From contig CATKXN010000050.1 of assembly GCA_949840605.1 (NCBI GenBank), positions 1 to 17,845 on the forward strand: 17,845 nt of DNA. Reading direction: 5' to 3'. Below the pieces are notes generated by a model, which worked only from the letters and a program-made list of their open reading frames with translations, was not told the origin of the DNA and ran no database searches. This document shows, in pieces, positions 1 to 6,434 of this stretch (position 1 is the stretch's first letter; each line of letters opens with the position of its first letter). A program made the translations under genes and the position numbers. The DNA is from an uncultured Alistipes sp. (GTDB lineage: Bacteria; Bacteroidota; Bacteroidia; Bacteroidales; Rikenellaceae).

Positions 1-224
1 GCCGACTTACGGGTGGGTTTGTCGGAGTAGAGGTTGAGCTCCGCGCTCATATCGTAGAGGATGCGCCGGTGTACGGGTTTCATACCGTCCCTGACGTCGG
101 GCAGCGCACGCGACACGATGACCGACATCGAGTAGTCGATGTACGCCGACTTCATCTGCTCTTCGATATTGATGGGGATGATACGCCCCACCAAACCGGC
201 ATTCTTTTCTTCTTCCGTTAGCAT
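1..224 (-). CDS. gyrA: DNA gyrase subunit A, N-terminal fragment (gene runs off the left edge)
   Basis: Reading leftward from the ATG at 224-222, the visible 74 codons begin [20 protein letters not shown] and continue through [20 protein letters not shown] and [16 protein letters not shown], the conserved N-terminal winged-helix region of GyrA. GyrA forms the A2B2 gyrase with GyrB and carries the DNA-cleaving tyrosine. Gyrase introduces negative supercoils using ATP. The window ends before the quinolone-resistance segment and the catalytic tyrosine, so neither can be judged. The [21 protein letters not shown] signature separates it from the ParC homologue elsewhere in the window, which reads SYVILERAVPHVEDGLKPVQRR. 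It is the first gene of its transcript, with its own promoter at 307-337 and a leader of about 75 nt. The start is chosen because the first conserved residues follow closely and no upstream in-frame extension is needed. Confidence 0.95.
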   Translation of the reverse strand, partial: MLTEEEKNAGLVGRIIPINIEEQMKSAYIDYSMSVIVSRALPDVRDGMKPVHRRILYDMSAELNLYSDKPTRKS

Positions 225-251
225 TATTCAGTGTTTAGACCTTTTTGCACC

Positions 252-279
252 GACACCGCGCATTCGCCGGGCCGGTGTC
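252..279 (-). promoter_or_regulatory. Hairpin in the gyrA 5' leader
   Basis: The arms GACACCG (252-258) and CGGTGTC (273-279) are perfect 7-base complements around a 14-nt loop. The element lies inside the predicted gyrA leader, about 28 nt upstream of the start codon. It could be an mRNA stability or translation-control hairpin. It matches no riboswitch I recognise, and no T tract follows it, so it is not an obvious attenuator. Confidence 0.45.
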
Positions 280-306
280 ATCGAAAATTACCACTTGTTT
301 AACATA

Positions 307-337
307 CAAAAATACGATTTATTTCCGATCTGAGCAA
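307..337 (-). promoter_or_regulatory. Candidate gyrA promoter, Bacteroidetes type
   Basis: On the minus strand, TATTTTTG (forward 307-314) matches the TAnnTTTG -7 consensus exactly. A TTG -33 element (forward 335-337) lies 20 nt upstream, the usual spacing for this phylum. Transcription should start near 300, leaving a leader of about 75 nt before the gyrA ATG at 224. The two matched elements and their spacing are seen directly; the start point is inferred. Confidence 0.7.
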
Positions 338-342
338 CTTTG

Positions 343-370
343 CAGAAAAAAATCTCTTCGCGCGCGCGAA
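343..370 (-). promoter_or_regulatory. Perfect (CG)5 palindrome upstream of gyrA, possible second terminator
   Basis: TTCGCGCGCGCGAA (357-370) is a perfect 14-bp palindrome with five CG dinucleotides. It sits 20 nt upstream of the gyrA -33 element. Read on the minus strand it is followed, after GAG, by ATTTTTTT, so it could also be a second intrinsic terminator behind the barrel gene at 473-1120. Both readings fit the sequence. Confidence 0.4.
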
Positions 371-423
371 ATTTTTCGGGGTACCCGCCGTTTTTGGCCC
401 TTTTCCGGCGATCTGACGGCCTG

Positions 424-451
424 AAAAAAAATTCCCGGCAGACTGCCGGGA
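424..451 (-). terminator. Intrinsic terminator of the first barrel gene
   Basis: On the minus strand, about 22 nt after the stop codon at 473, a stem formed by CCCGGCAG and CTGCCGGG (forward 434-441 and 443-450) is followed by a run of T residues (forward 424-430 are A). This is a classic rho-independent terminator for transcription coming from 1120. Its sequence closely resembles the terminator at 1247-1275. Confidence 0.85.
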
Positions 452-472
452 GAAAAGCGGTTCGGGAGGGGT

Positions 473-1120
473 TCAGAAGACCAGCCCCACGCCCAGAGAC
501 AACGCATGGCGGGACCAACTGCCGCCCCGGAAACCCGCCTGCTCGAAAAAGGCGGTGTTGACCCGCGCACCCGAGTAATCGTAGCCGGCTTTGAGATCGA
601 CCCCGAAACGGCGGTGCAGCTTCAGTCGGTAACCGACGCCCGCGCCGCCCGTAAATCCCGAACGGATACCGCTGTCAGCCGAAAGTAGGCCGCCCAAACG
701 CGCATAGTTAAACCAGCCGCCGCCCCGTTTTCCGTAAAAATAGTGGGCCTGGAGGTAGGCCGGAATCAGATCTACCGCGCCGCCGGTCTTGAGCCAGTCG
801 CGTTCGTAACTCAGGCCGAGGCCCACCGAAAGGTGCGGGGTCAGCATATACCCCGCTTCGAGGGCATAATTGTGGGCTGTTTTCCGGTGGTTCTCCATCG
901 GAAAATCGGTCGAAACGGATTCCGAAAGCAGGAATTTCGGAGTGTAGACGACCCCGAACCAGAGGCGGTCCGAAAACCGGGTTCCGGGAGTGAAGCCGCG
1001 GGGCAATGCGGAATGGGGTTCCGTGTGCGGATCCGCCGGGAGTTTGGCCTGCGGGTTCGTTTGCGCCGCGGCGGCAGACACCGCAAACCATGCGGCAACC
1101 AGAAAAAGGAATTTTTTCAT
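473..1120 (-). CDS. Small outer-membrane beta-barrel protein, function unknown
   Basis: This 215-residue protein opens with MKKFLFLVAAWFAVSAAAAQ, a typical signal peptide with likely cleavage near AAAA|Q. A Pro-rich linker of about 25 residues follows. The remainder alternates hydrophobic and polar residues with many Gly and aromatic residues (for example GLGLSYERDWL, YLQAHYFYG, LSLGVGLVF) and ends in a terminal Phe, the usual signature of a barrel inserted by the BAM machinery. The size suggests an 8 to 10 strand barrel. I cannot assign a substrate or a named family beyond porin-like outer-membrane protein. The start is fixed by the signal peptide. The gene ends in its own strong terminator and has no tightly linked partner, so it is probably monocistronic. 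No TAnnTTTG promoter is visible upstream, where a G9 tract occurs instead. Confidence 0.75.
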   Translation of the reverse strand: MKKFLFLVAAWFAVSAAAAQTNPQAKLPADPHTEPHSALPRGFTPGTRFSDRLWFGVVYTPKFLLSESVSTDFPMENHRKTAHNYALEAGYMLTPHLSVGLGLSYERDWLKTGGAVDLIPAYLQAHYFYGKRGGGWFNYARLGGLLSADSGIRSGFTGGAGVGYRLKLHRRFGVDLKAGYDYSGARVNTAFFEQAGFRGGSWSRHALSLGVGLVF

Positions 1121-1221
1121 AAAAAAGTGAGGTTAGATTTCTGCCAACAGCGGCATTGGTCGAATTGTTTTCGATAGTGTTCCGTTTTTCCGGTTTGCAT
1201 GCTCCATTTAATAACGCACGA

Positions 1222-1230
1222 GGGGGGGGG
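1222..1230. repeat. G9 homopolymer tract
   Basis: Nine consecutive G residues on the plus strand lie in the 164-bp gap between two outer-membrane barrel genes, about 100 bp upstream of the start at 1120. Tracts of this kind can vary in length by replication slippage. Whether this one affects expression is not visible from the sequence. Confidence 0.8.
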
Positions 1231-1246
1231 TATTGTGTGACCGGGC

Positions 1247-1275
1247 AAAAAAATCTCCCGGCACTTTGCCGGGAG
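1247..1275 (-). terminator. Intrinsic terminator of the second barrel gene
   Basis: Nine nt after the stop codon at 1285, the minus strand has CTCCCGGC, a 5-nt loop AAAGT, then GCCGGGAG (forward 1268-1275 and 1255-1262). The sequence after it is A followed by seven T residues (forward A at 1247-1253). This is a strong rho-independent terminator, nearly identical to the one behind the neighbouring barrel gene. Confidence 0.88.
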
Positions 1276-1284
1276 AAATACGAA

Positions 1285-1830
1285 TTACCTACCTTTCACT
1301 CGGTGCCACCGGATCGAAAATCCGACCGTGGCATAAAAAAAACAATAGTCGGGAAAATCCCCCTTATAGCAATCCTGATAGCGGACACCCAAACCGACGA
1401 AAGGCGGTATTTTCAGGTCTGCCCACTCCCAACGCACACCCAAGTCGTAATAGCGGAAATGCCAATCACCGCCGAGGGTATTACCCGCACGCAGGGAAAC
1501 TTCGAGCCGGTCGCGATCGGTACGAAGCGGAGCATAGCCGAATCCCAGACCAAGCTGCCCGGCCTGCTCATAACTTTTCACGCCACCGGCCTTGAACAAT
1601 CCGGTCGTTCCCGTAACCGGTATGTAAAGGGAAAACCGTCCGTTAAAACGATAACCGACGACTGCCTCGACATCCATCCCTCGCTGCGCCACACCGTCGC
1701 TTTTCGATTGGATCAAAGCCCGCAGTTCAGCCCGCAGAAAAACGCCTTTGTCGTTACTCGCAAAAGATTGCGCCTGCACGGCAACCGCACTTCCGAACAA
1801 AAAGGACAGCAAAAACAGAATCTTTTTCAT
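1285..1830 (-). CDS. Small outer-membrane beta-barrel protein, function unknown
   Basis: The start is placed at the ATG ending at 1830 because it gives MKKILFLLSFLFGSAVAVQA, a clean signal peptide with cleavage before QSFASND. An in-frame ATG 14 codons upstream would only add an AT-rich, untypical leader. The protein is 181 residues with alternating polar and hydrophobic strands and aromatic girdles, such as GFGYAPLRTDRDRLEVSLRAG and YYDLGVRWEWADLK, consistent with a barrel of about 8 strands. It does not obviously align with the barrel encoded at 473-1120 beyond general composition. The last residues, HRVKGR, do not end on an aromatic residue; an aromatic WHR precedes the tail. It has its own promoter and terminator, so it is a single-gene transcript. 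Substrate and role are unknown. Confidence 0.72.
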   Translation of the reverse strand: MKKILFLLSFLFGSAVAVQAQSFASNDKGVFLRAELRALIQSKSDGVAQRGMDVEAVVGYRFNGRFSLYIPVTGTTGLFKAGGVKSYEQAGQLGLGFGYAPLRTDRDRLEVSLRAGNTLGGDWHFRYYDLGVRWEWADLKIPPFVGLGVRYQDCYKGDFPDYCFFYATVGFSIRWHRVKGR

Positions 1831-1832
1831 TC

Positions 1833-1856
1833 TTAAGATTTTAATTAAAAACTTAA
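1833..1856. repeat. 24-nt near-perfect palindrome in a barrel-gene leader
   Basis: The outer arms TTAAG (1833-1837) and CTTAA (1852-1856) enclose the perfect core TTTTAATTAAAA (1839-1850), with one A/A mismatch at 1838/1851. It lies directly upstream of the ATG at 1830, between the predicted transcription start and the start codon. It may be an operator or an RNA hairpin over the ribosome-binding region. Confidence 0.5.
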
Positions 1857-1874
1857 AATAAAACCATTGCAACG

Positions 1875-1882
1875 CAAATATA
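1875..1882 (-). promoter_or_regulatory. Candidate -7 element of the second barrel gene
   Basis: The minus strand reads TATATTTG here, an exact TAnnTTTG match, 44 bp upstream of the ATG at 1830. I see no convincing TTG or TTTG at the -33 spacing in this AT-rich stretch, so the promoter may depend on an activator or simply be degenerate. Confidence 0.55.
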
Positions 1883-1966
1883 AATAAAATATATTAATTA
1901 TCATGCCTACAAATAAATAAAAATTTAAATACAATGCCGATAGCAACTAATGAAGGTCGAATTACA

Positions 1967-1998
1967 AAAAACAGATAGTCGGCGATGAATGACATCGC
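1967..1998 (-). terminator. Weak candidate terminator after the lolA-like gene
   Basis: On the minus strand, the hairpin GCGATG-TCATT-CATCGC (forward 1982-1998) occurs about 20 nt after the stop codon at 2019. A T-rich stretch follows about 10 nt downstream (forward A run near 1966-1971). The distance between stem and T tract is longer than ideal, so this is tentative. The rest of 1831-2018 is AT-rich and non-coding. Confidence 0.35.
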
Positions 1999-2018
1999 AA
2001 GACCCCCGGCGGTCCCGT

Positions 2019-2621
2019 TCAGCGAAAGTCGATGAACTCGTAACCCGCATAGGACTGCCTGTCGAACACGCGCAGACGCCCCGTGAACGGCGCGATGCCG
2101 AGGACGCTGACCCGCACCTGCTCGCCGTCGTAATCGTAGGAGAGCGACAGGGGGCGCATCGTGGCGGTATCGACCGTCACGGTGACGTCGCCCGCCGGAG
2201 AGTCGTTCCCGGCGGCGGGCGTCAGCCGCACGACGGCGCGCCCCCCGGCTTCGGACACCAACGTCGGGACATACTCGCTGCCGAGGAAATCGAAGGCCCG
2301 GACGGGATTGTTCAGGATATTGCGGCTCGCCGTGTCGACTTCCGTCACGGTCACCTCGCGGCGGCGGTTGTCGATTTCGTAGCGGACCACGCTGTCGGCG
2401 AAGACCTCGGCGTCGGCCAGCGCGAGGTAATAGCTCCGCCCCTCGACGACATAGCTGCCGCGGTTTTTGTAATCGCCCGCCGAGACTTCGAAATCCACGC
2501 TGTAGCCGGGCATCGCACGGAATCCCGCAGCGAGTTTTTCGAGTATCTCCGTAGCGCGCCCGGCTGCCGAAACAACCTGAACGCCCGCCGCAAAAGCCGT
2601 AAGAAGCAGTAGTTTTCTCAT
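2019..2621 (-). CDS. LolA-like periplasmic outer-membrane lipoprotein carrier
   Basis: The 200-residue protein begins MRKLLLLTAFAAGVQVVSAA, a signal peptide. It continues with an amphipathic helix (ATEILEKLAAGFRAMPGYSV) and then repeated beta strands such as GSYVVEGRSYYLAL and RREVTVTEVD, the half-barrel pattern of LolA. LolA family proteins shuttle lipoproteins across the periplasm from the LolCDE exporter to the outer membrane. The segment TVDTATMRPLSLSYDYDGEQ also fits, since LolA proteins carry a comparable strand in which the modelled lipid cavity is lined by hydrophobic residues. The gene lies 24 nt behind ftsK on the same strand and is very likely co-transcribed with it, an arrangement common in Bacteroidetes. 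Family membership is reasonably sure from fold pattern and context. The precise cargo is not visible, and the phylum often has several LolA-like paralogues. Confidence 0.78.
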   Translation of the reverse strand: MRKLLLLTAFAAGVQVVSAAGRATEILEKLAAGFRAMPGYSVDFEVSAGDYKNRGSYVVEGRSYYLALADAEVFADSVVRYEIDNRRREVTVTEVDTASRNILNNPVRAFDFLGSEYVPTLVSEAGGRAVVRLTPAAGNDSPAGDVTVTVDTATMRPLSLSYDYDGEQVRVSVLGIAPFTGRLRVFDRQSYAGYEFIDFR

Positions 2622-2629
2622 CGTCGGAT

Positions 2630-2651
2630 TCGTATTAAAATCGTATTAAAA
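2630..2651. repeat. Tandem 11-bp duplication at the ftsK/lolA junction
   Basis: TCGTATTAAAA occurs twice in direct tandem (2630-2640 and 2641-2651). The right-hand copy contains the ftsK stop codon (forward TTA, 2646-2648). This looks like a small slippage duplication that lengthened the 24-nt intergenic gap. Confidence 0.8.
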
Positions 2652-5432
2652 CAAGCCCAGCTCCTGCAATTTGGCTTCCAGCGAGGGCAGGTCGTGATAG
2701 AGGATGTCGCGCGGTTTGGCGCCCTGCTGGCGGCCGACGATGCCGGCCCGTTCGAGCTGCATCATGATACGTCCGGCGCGGTTGAATCCCACCTCGTAGT
2801 TGCGCTGGATCATCGAGGTCGAGATCGACCCGTCCTGCACGGCGCTGCGGGCGATCTCGGAGAAGAGCGAATCGTATTTCAGGGGCGCCGAGGAGGCCTC
2901 CTCGCTGCCCATCGACTGGCCCTCGCCGTTGTCGGGCGTATAGTCGGGCAGCGCATAGGCTGCGGTGTAACCCTGCTGTTTGGAGATGTAATCGACGATG
3001 CGTTCGACCTCCTTGGTCTCGACCAGCGCACACTGGATGCGCGTCAGTTCGCCGTCCTTCGAGATGAGCATGTCGCCGCGGCCGATCAGCTGGTCGGCGC
3101 CCGGACGGTCGAGGATCGTCCGCGAGTCGATCATCTGCATCACGCGGAAAGCGACGCGGGCCGGGAAGTTGGCCTTGATCTTGCCCGTGATGACGTCGAC
3201 CGACGGACGCTGCGTGGCGATGATGAGGTGGATGCCGATGGCGCGGGCCTTCTGGGCCAGGCGCGTCACGGGGGTCTCGACCTCCTTGGCCGTCATGATA
3301 AGGTCGGCGAACTCGTCGATCACCACGACGATATAGGGCATGAAGCGATGGCCGTTCATCGGATTCAGCCGCCGCGCAGTGAATTTCGCATTATATTCGG
3401 CAATGTTCCGAGTGCCGGCTTTCTTGCAGAGTTCCAGCCGGTTGTCCATCTCCGTACAGAGCGAATTGAGCGTATAGACCGCCTTGCGGGGATCGGTGAC
3501 GATGGCTTCGTCCTCCGACTCCATCTTGGCCAGGAAATGACGCTCGACCTTGGCATAGAGCGAGAACTCGACCATCTTGGGGTCGATCATCACGAATTTC
3601 AGCTGTGCGGGATGCTTGCGGTAGAGCAGCGAGGTGATGATGGCGTTCAGCCCGACGGACTTGCCCTGTCCCGTGGCGCCGGCCACCAGCAGGTGGGGCA
3701 TCTTCGCCAGGTCGAAGACGAAATTCTCGTTCTGGATCGTGCGCCCGATCACCACCGGCAGTTCGGCCTTCGACTCCTGGAAACGCAGCGACCGCACCGC
3801 CGAGTACATCGAAACGATCTGCTTGTTGCGGTTCGGAACCTCGATGCCGATGGTCCCCTTGCCCGGGATCGGCGCGATGATGCGGATGCCCGATTCGGCC
3901 TTGAGGCTCTGGGCGATATCGTTCTGGAGGCCCTGTATCTTGGCGATCTTGACCCCCTGTGCCTGCACGATCTCGTAGAGCGTGACCGTGGGGCCCACGG
4001 TAGCCTTGATGCGCTGGATCGGAATACCGAAATATTTGAGCGTCTCCTCGATCTTGGTCTTGTTTTCGAAAATCTCCTCGTCCGACACCTCTGAATCGGA
4101 CACATAGTCCTCCAACAGCGTCACGGGCGGCTTGTGGTAATTCACGAGGTCTTTCAGCGGGTCGTAGCTCTCCGTCGGGATCGCCTTCTCGTCGACCAGT
4201 TTCGCCTCGTTGGATTCGACCGTCACCACGATGCCCTCGTCCGGGGGCTCGGGCGACGGGAACGCTTCGGCGGACACCTCTGCCGGCATCTCCGCCGGTT
4301 CTTCCGGTTCTTCGCCGACGAGGATTTCGGTGAACGGTTCGTCGGATGCGGAGACTGCCGGTGCGGCAGGACGGAACGCCGGACGCTCCAACTCGATCAG
4401 CCCCCCGCGGCCCATCACTACGCGCCCTTCGGGGTGCGAAAGGTCGACCTCGATGAACTCCTCGTCCCCGGCAGGCTCCTGCGGCGCCTCTTCCGGAACG
4501 GCCTCGCCGACGGGCTTTCCGTCGGGCGTCAGCTCCACGAAAGGATCGTCGTCGTCCACGGCCGCCGGTTTCGCAGCCGAAACGACCTCTGCGGGACGCT
4601 CGACGTGCATCGGCGCGGTTTTCCGCACCGGGGGTTCCGGAGCGTCGGCGGCTTTCTGAACGGGAGCGGCAGGTCCGGCGGTTTTCGGAGCGGAAACGGC
4701 AGGTCCGGCGGTTTTCGGAGCCTGTCCGGGAGCCTCTTCCGCGATCGCACCGCCTTCTTCGGGAACGCGGCCGATGGGCGCGACCACCTTGTGTTTGACG
4801 ATCTCGACGATTTTTTCACTCTTGTCGGCCATGACGTTGCCGACCTCGTTGACCTTGTTGATGAAGTTGCGGTTGATGAATACGCCCGTCAGAATCCATC
4901 CGCCTAACAGCAGGATAAGCGTTCCGACGGCGCCGATATGCGTGCGCAGCAAGCCCGAGACCTCGATGCCGAACGCCCCGCCCCACCCCGTCGAGCAGCA
5001 GAGGCTCCAACGGTCGGCAAAGGCGAAGCCCAGGGTCAGCGACCCGAGGATCATGATGAAGAACAGCGACAGGATCGAATGGTTCACCAGCAGCGGACGC
5101 TGGCGGATGATCCTCACCCCGATCAGCACCAGCATCACGGGGATCAGAATGCCGAACAGCCCGAACGAACGGTCGACGAGCAGCATCCCCAGCCGCGCCC
5201 CGGCGACGCCGCACAAGTTCTCGATCTCGGCGCCGATCAGTTCGCGGTCCTCGACCGACTTTTGCAGGACGCTCTGGTCGGGAGCCCAGCTGAAAAACGA
5301 AAAGAATACCGCGGCGGCGGCGAACACACCCACGAACAGCAGCAGCAGACCCGCAATCCAGCGCGCGCTGTCGCGGTTGGAACGCTGCACGTCCTGTCGT
5401 CCGTTGGGGGATGTCGTATTTTTGGATGCCAT
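2646..5432 (-). CDS. ftsK: FtsK/SpoIIIE DNA translocase
   Basis: The 928-residue protein has the full FtsK layout. Four hydrophobic segments (about residues 25-49, 82-109, 114-138 and 165-187) anchor it in the inner membrane. A Pro/Ala/Glu-rich linker spans about 215-420. The motor domain has Walker A GATGQGKS at 585-592 and Walker B IVVVIDEFAD at 701-710, and ATQRPSVDVITG at 739-750 is a family signature. A winged-helix gamma domain at about 850-915 (FSEIARSAVQDG, RNYEVGFNRAGRIM) would read polar KOPS-type sequences. FtsK pumps chromosome ends through the closing septum, and in E. coli its gamma domain activates XerCD at dif and the motor stimulates topoisomerase IV. The linker contains a 30-bp tandem repeat encoding TAGPA-APK units. 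The gene starts 88 nt after murI and continues into the lolA-like gene. Confidence 0.97.
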   Translation of the reverse strand: MASKNTTSPNGRQDVQRSNRDSARWIAGLLLLFVGVFAAAAVFFSFFSWAPDQSVLQKSVEDRELIGAEIENLCGVAGARLGMLLVDRSFGLFGILIPVMLVLIGVRIIRQRPLLVNHSILSLFFIMILGSLTLGFAFADRWSLCCSTGWGGAFGIEVSGLLRTHIGAVGTLILLLGGWILTGVFINRNFINKVNEVGNVMADKSEKIVEIVKHKVVAPIGRVPEEGGAIAEEAPGQAPKTAGPAVSAPKTAGPAAPVQKAADAPEPPVRKTAPMHVERPAEVVSAAKPAAVDDDDPFVELTPDGKPVGEAVPEEAPQEPAGDEEFIEVDLSHPEGRVVMGRGGLIELERPAFRPAAPAVSASDEPFTEILVGEEPEEPAEMPAEVSAEAFPSPEPPDEGIVVTVESNEAKLVDEKAIPTESYDPLKDLVNYHKPPVTLLEDYVSDSEVSDEEIFENKTKIEETLKYFGIPIQRIKATVGPTVTLYEIVQAQGVKIAKIQGLQNDIAQSLKAESGIRIIAPIPGKGTIGIEVPNRNKQIVSMYSAVRSLRFQESKAELPVVIGRTIQNENFVFDLAKMPHLLVAGATGQGKSVGLNAIITSLLYRKHPAQLKFVMIDPKMVEFSLYAKVERHFLAKMESEDEAIVTDPRKAVYTLNSLCTEMDNRLELCKKAGTRNIAEYNAKFTARRLNPMNGHRFMPYIVVVIDEFADLIMTAKEVETPVTRLAQKARAIGIHLIIATQRPSVDVITGKIKANFPARVAFRVMQMIDSRTILDRPGADQLIGRGDMLISKDGELTRIQCALVETKEVERIVDYISKQQGYTAAYALPDYTPDNGEGQSMGSEEASSAPLKYDSLFSEIARSAVQDGSISTSMIQRNYEVGFNRAGRIMMQLERAGIVGRQQGAKPRDILYHDLPSLEAKLQELGLF
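4668..4721. repeat. 30-bp period direct repeat inside the ftsK linker
   Basis: Two identical 24-nt copies (4668-4691 and 4698-4721) are offset by 30 bp, keeping frame. They encode successive APKTAGPA units around residues 238-256 of the FtsK linker. The repeat is in the least conserved part of the protein and probably reflects slippage expansion. Confidence 0.85.
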
Positions 5433-5440
5433 TTTTCTTA

Positions 5441-5464
5441 CGCTTGATTTATCAAGCGAAGGTA
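5441..5464 (-). promoter_or_regulatory. ftsK promoter region with overlapping perfect palindrome
   Basis: The minus strand has TACCTTCG (forward 5457-5464), one base away from TAnnTTTG. Overlapping it by two bases is CGCTTGAT-TT-ATCAAGCG (forward 5441-5458), a perfect palindrome with 8-bp arms. It would sit at the transcription start, 8 bp upstream of the ATG at 5432. It could be an operator or a leader hairpin that covers the ribosome-binding region. No clear -33 element is seen. Confidence 0.45.
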
Positions 5465-5480
5465 CGAATTTTTTCCGACA

Positions 5481-5495
5481 TTCCGGGTTCCGGAA
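5481..5495. repeat. Small inverted repeat between murI and ftsK
   Basis: TTCCGG (5481-5486) and CCGGAA (5490-5495) form a perfect 6-bp stem with a 3-nt loop, 25 nt beyond the murI stop on the minus strand. No T tract follows, so it is not a convincing intrinsic terminator and read-through into ftsK is plausible. Confidence 0.5.
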
Positions 5496-5520
5496 GCCGA
5501 AAATAGCGTGAATGCAGCGA

Positions 5521-6306
5521 TCAGCGGGATTCCAGCGCCTTCTTTTCGAGGCGGCGGCGGTATTCCTCGCCGGCGAAGGTGCGGAACACGAGACGGGGTG
5601 CGTGATCCGCCGATGCGCGCAGGCCGCAGTCGTCGAGCAGCTGCGCCACCCGGCGGGCGACGGCGGGCGACGGGTCGACGATCGAGACGCCGCGCCCGGC
5701 GACGACGCGTTCGATCACGGGCGTCAGGAAAGGATAGTGCGTGCATCCCAGCACGATCTGGTCGGCGCCCCGGGCCAGCACCGGCTCCAAGGCGGCGCGC
5801 ACCGTGGCTTCGGCCTCGGGCGTATCCTCCCGGTCCCCTTCGACCAGCTCCACGAACCCCGTGCCCGGAACGGTCAGGACCTCGATCCCGCGGCCGTATT
5901 TGGCGGCGGTGCGGCGGAACAGCTCGCCGTCGAGGCTCCGCTCGGTGGCCAGCACCCCCACCACCCCGCTGCGGGTGGACAGGCAGGCGGGTTTCACGGC
6001 GGGCTCCATGCCCACGATCGGCAGGCCGGCGTACTTTTCGCGCAGGAAGTCGATGGCCGCGGCGGTGGCGGTGTTGCAGGCCACGACGACCATCTTGCAG
6101 CCCAGCCCGACCAGCCGCGCGACAGCGGCGTCGGCCAGCGTCTGCACCTCCTCCCGGGGCCGGGAGCCGTAGGGACAGTTGGCGCCGTCGCCCAGGTAGA
6201 CGAGCGATTCGCCGGGCAGCAGGCGCCGGATTTCGCGCCAGACGGTCAGCCCGCCCAGTCCCGAATCGTAAACGCCGATCGGCGCGTCATTTGAGTTTGC
6301 AGTCAC
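5521..6306 (-). CDS. murI: Glutamate racemase
   Basis: This 261-residue protein interconverts L- and D-glutamate, supplying D-Glu for peptidoglycan. The family signatures are all present: IGVYDSGLGGLTV with Asp14, YLGDGANCPYGSRP at 37-50, VVVACNTATAAA with catalytic Cys77, and IVLGCTHYPFL with catalytic Cys188. The start is a GTG (6306-6304): an in-frame TAA lies five codons upstream and no in-frame ATG occurs before the conserved core, so GTG is the only sensible choice. The N-terminus before IGVYDSG is only about nine residues, so the roughly 20-residue extension of E. coli MurI, linked there to gyrase inhibition, is absent. It lies between aroK and ftsK on the same strand, separated by spacers of 206 and 88 nt, so full operon linkage is uncertain. 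Confidence 0.95.
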   Translation of the reverse strand: MTANSNDAPIGVYDSGLGGLTVWREIRRLLPGESLVYLGDGANCPYGSRPREEVQTLADAAVARLVGLGCKMVVVACNTATAAAIDFLREKYAGLPIVGMEPAVKPACLSTRSGVVGVLATERSLDGELFRRTAAKYGRGIEVLTVPGTGFVELVEGDREDTPEAEATVRAALEPVLARGADQIVLGCTHYPFLTPVIERVVAGRGVSIVDPSPAVARRVAQLLDDCGLRASADHAPRLVFRTFAGEEYRRRLEKKALESR

Positions 6307-6341
6307 GTTTTTCGTACTTTACAAATAGGCTGTTTCATGTA

Positions 6342-6357
6342 CTTTTGATGCCAAAAG
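6342..6357. repeat. Inverted repeat upstream of murI
   Basis: CTTTTG (6342-6347) and CAAAAG (6352-6357) are perfect complements around a 4-nt loop. It is the murI-proximal member of a series of hairpins in the murI/aroK spacer and lies about 35 bp upstream of the murI GTG. Confidence 0.55.
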
Positions 6358-6368
6358 CACCAAAACCA

Positions 6369-6385
6369 CCGGCGTAAGACGCCGG
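6369..6385. repeat. Hairpin 1 of three in the murI/aroK spacer
   Basis: CCGGCGT-AAG-ACGCCGG is a perfect 7-bp stem with a 3-nt loop. It shares stem length, loop length and GC-rich composition with the hairpins at 6450-6466 and 6519-6535. On the minus strand it is followed by TGGTTTTGG, so it might also act as a weak terminator after aroK. Confidence 0.6.
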
Positions 6386-6434
6386 GATTAGAGGCTGCGG
6401 CAGCATTTTGCATATCAGAGCCCCATTTCCGCTA

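Noticed and set aside
225..300. Riboswitch in the gyrA leader
   Set aside because: Only one simple hairpin is visible; no known aptamer core or expression platform could be recognised.
2694..4094. Plus-strand open frame of 466 codons antisense to ftsK
   Set aside because: It opposes the conserved FtsK motor. The composition is typical of an antisense shadow and no start context supports it.
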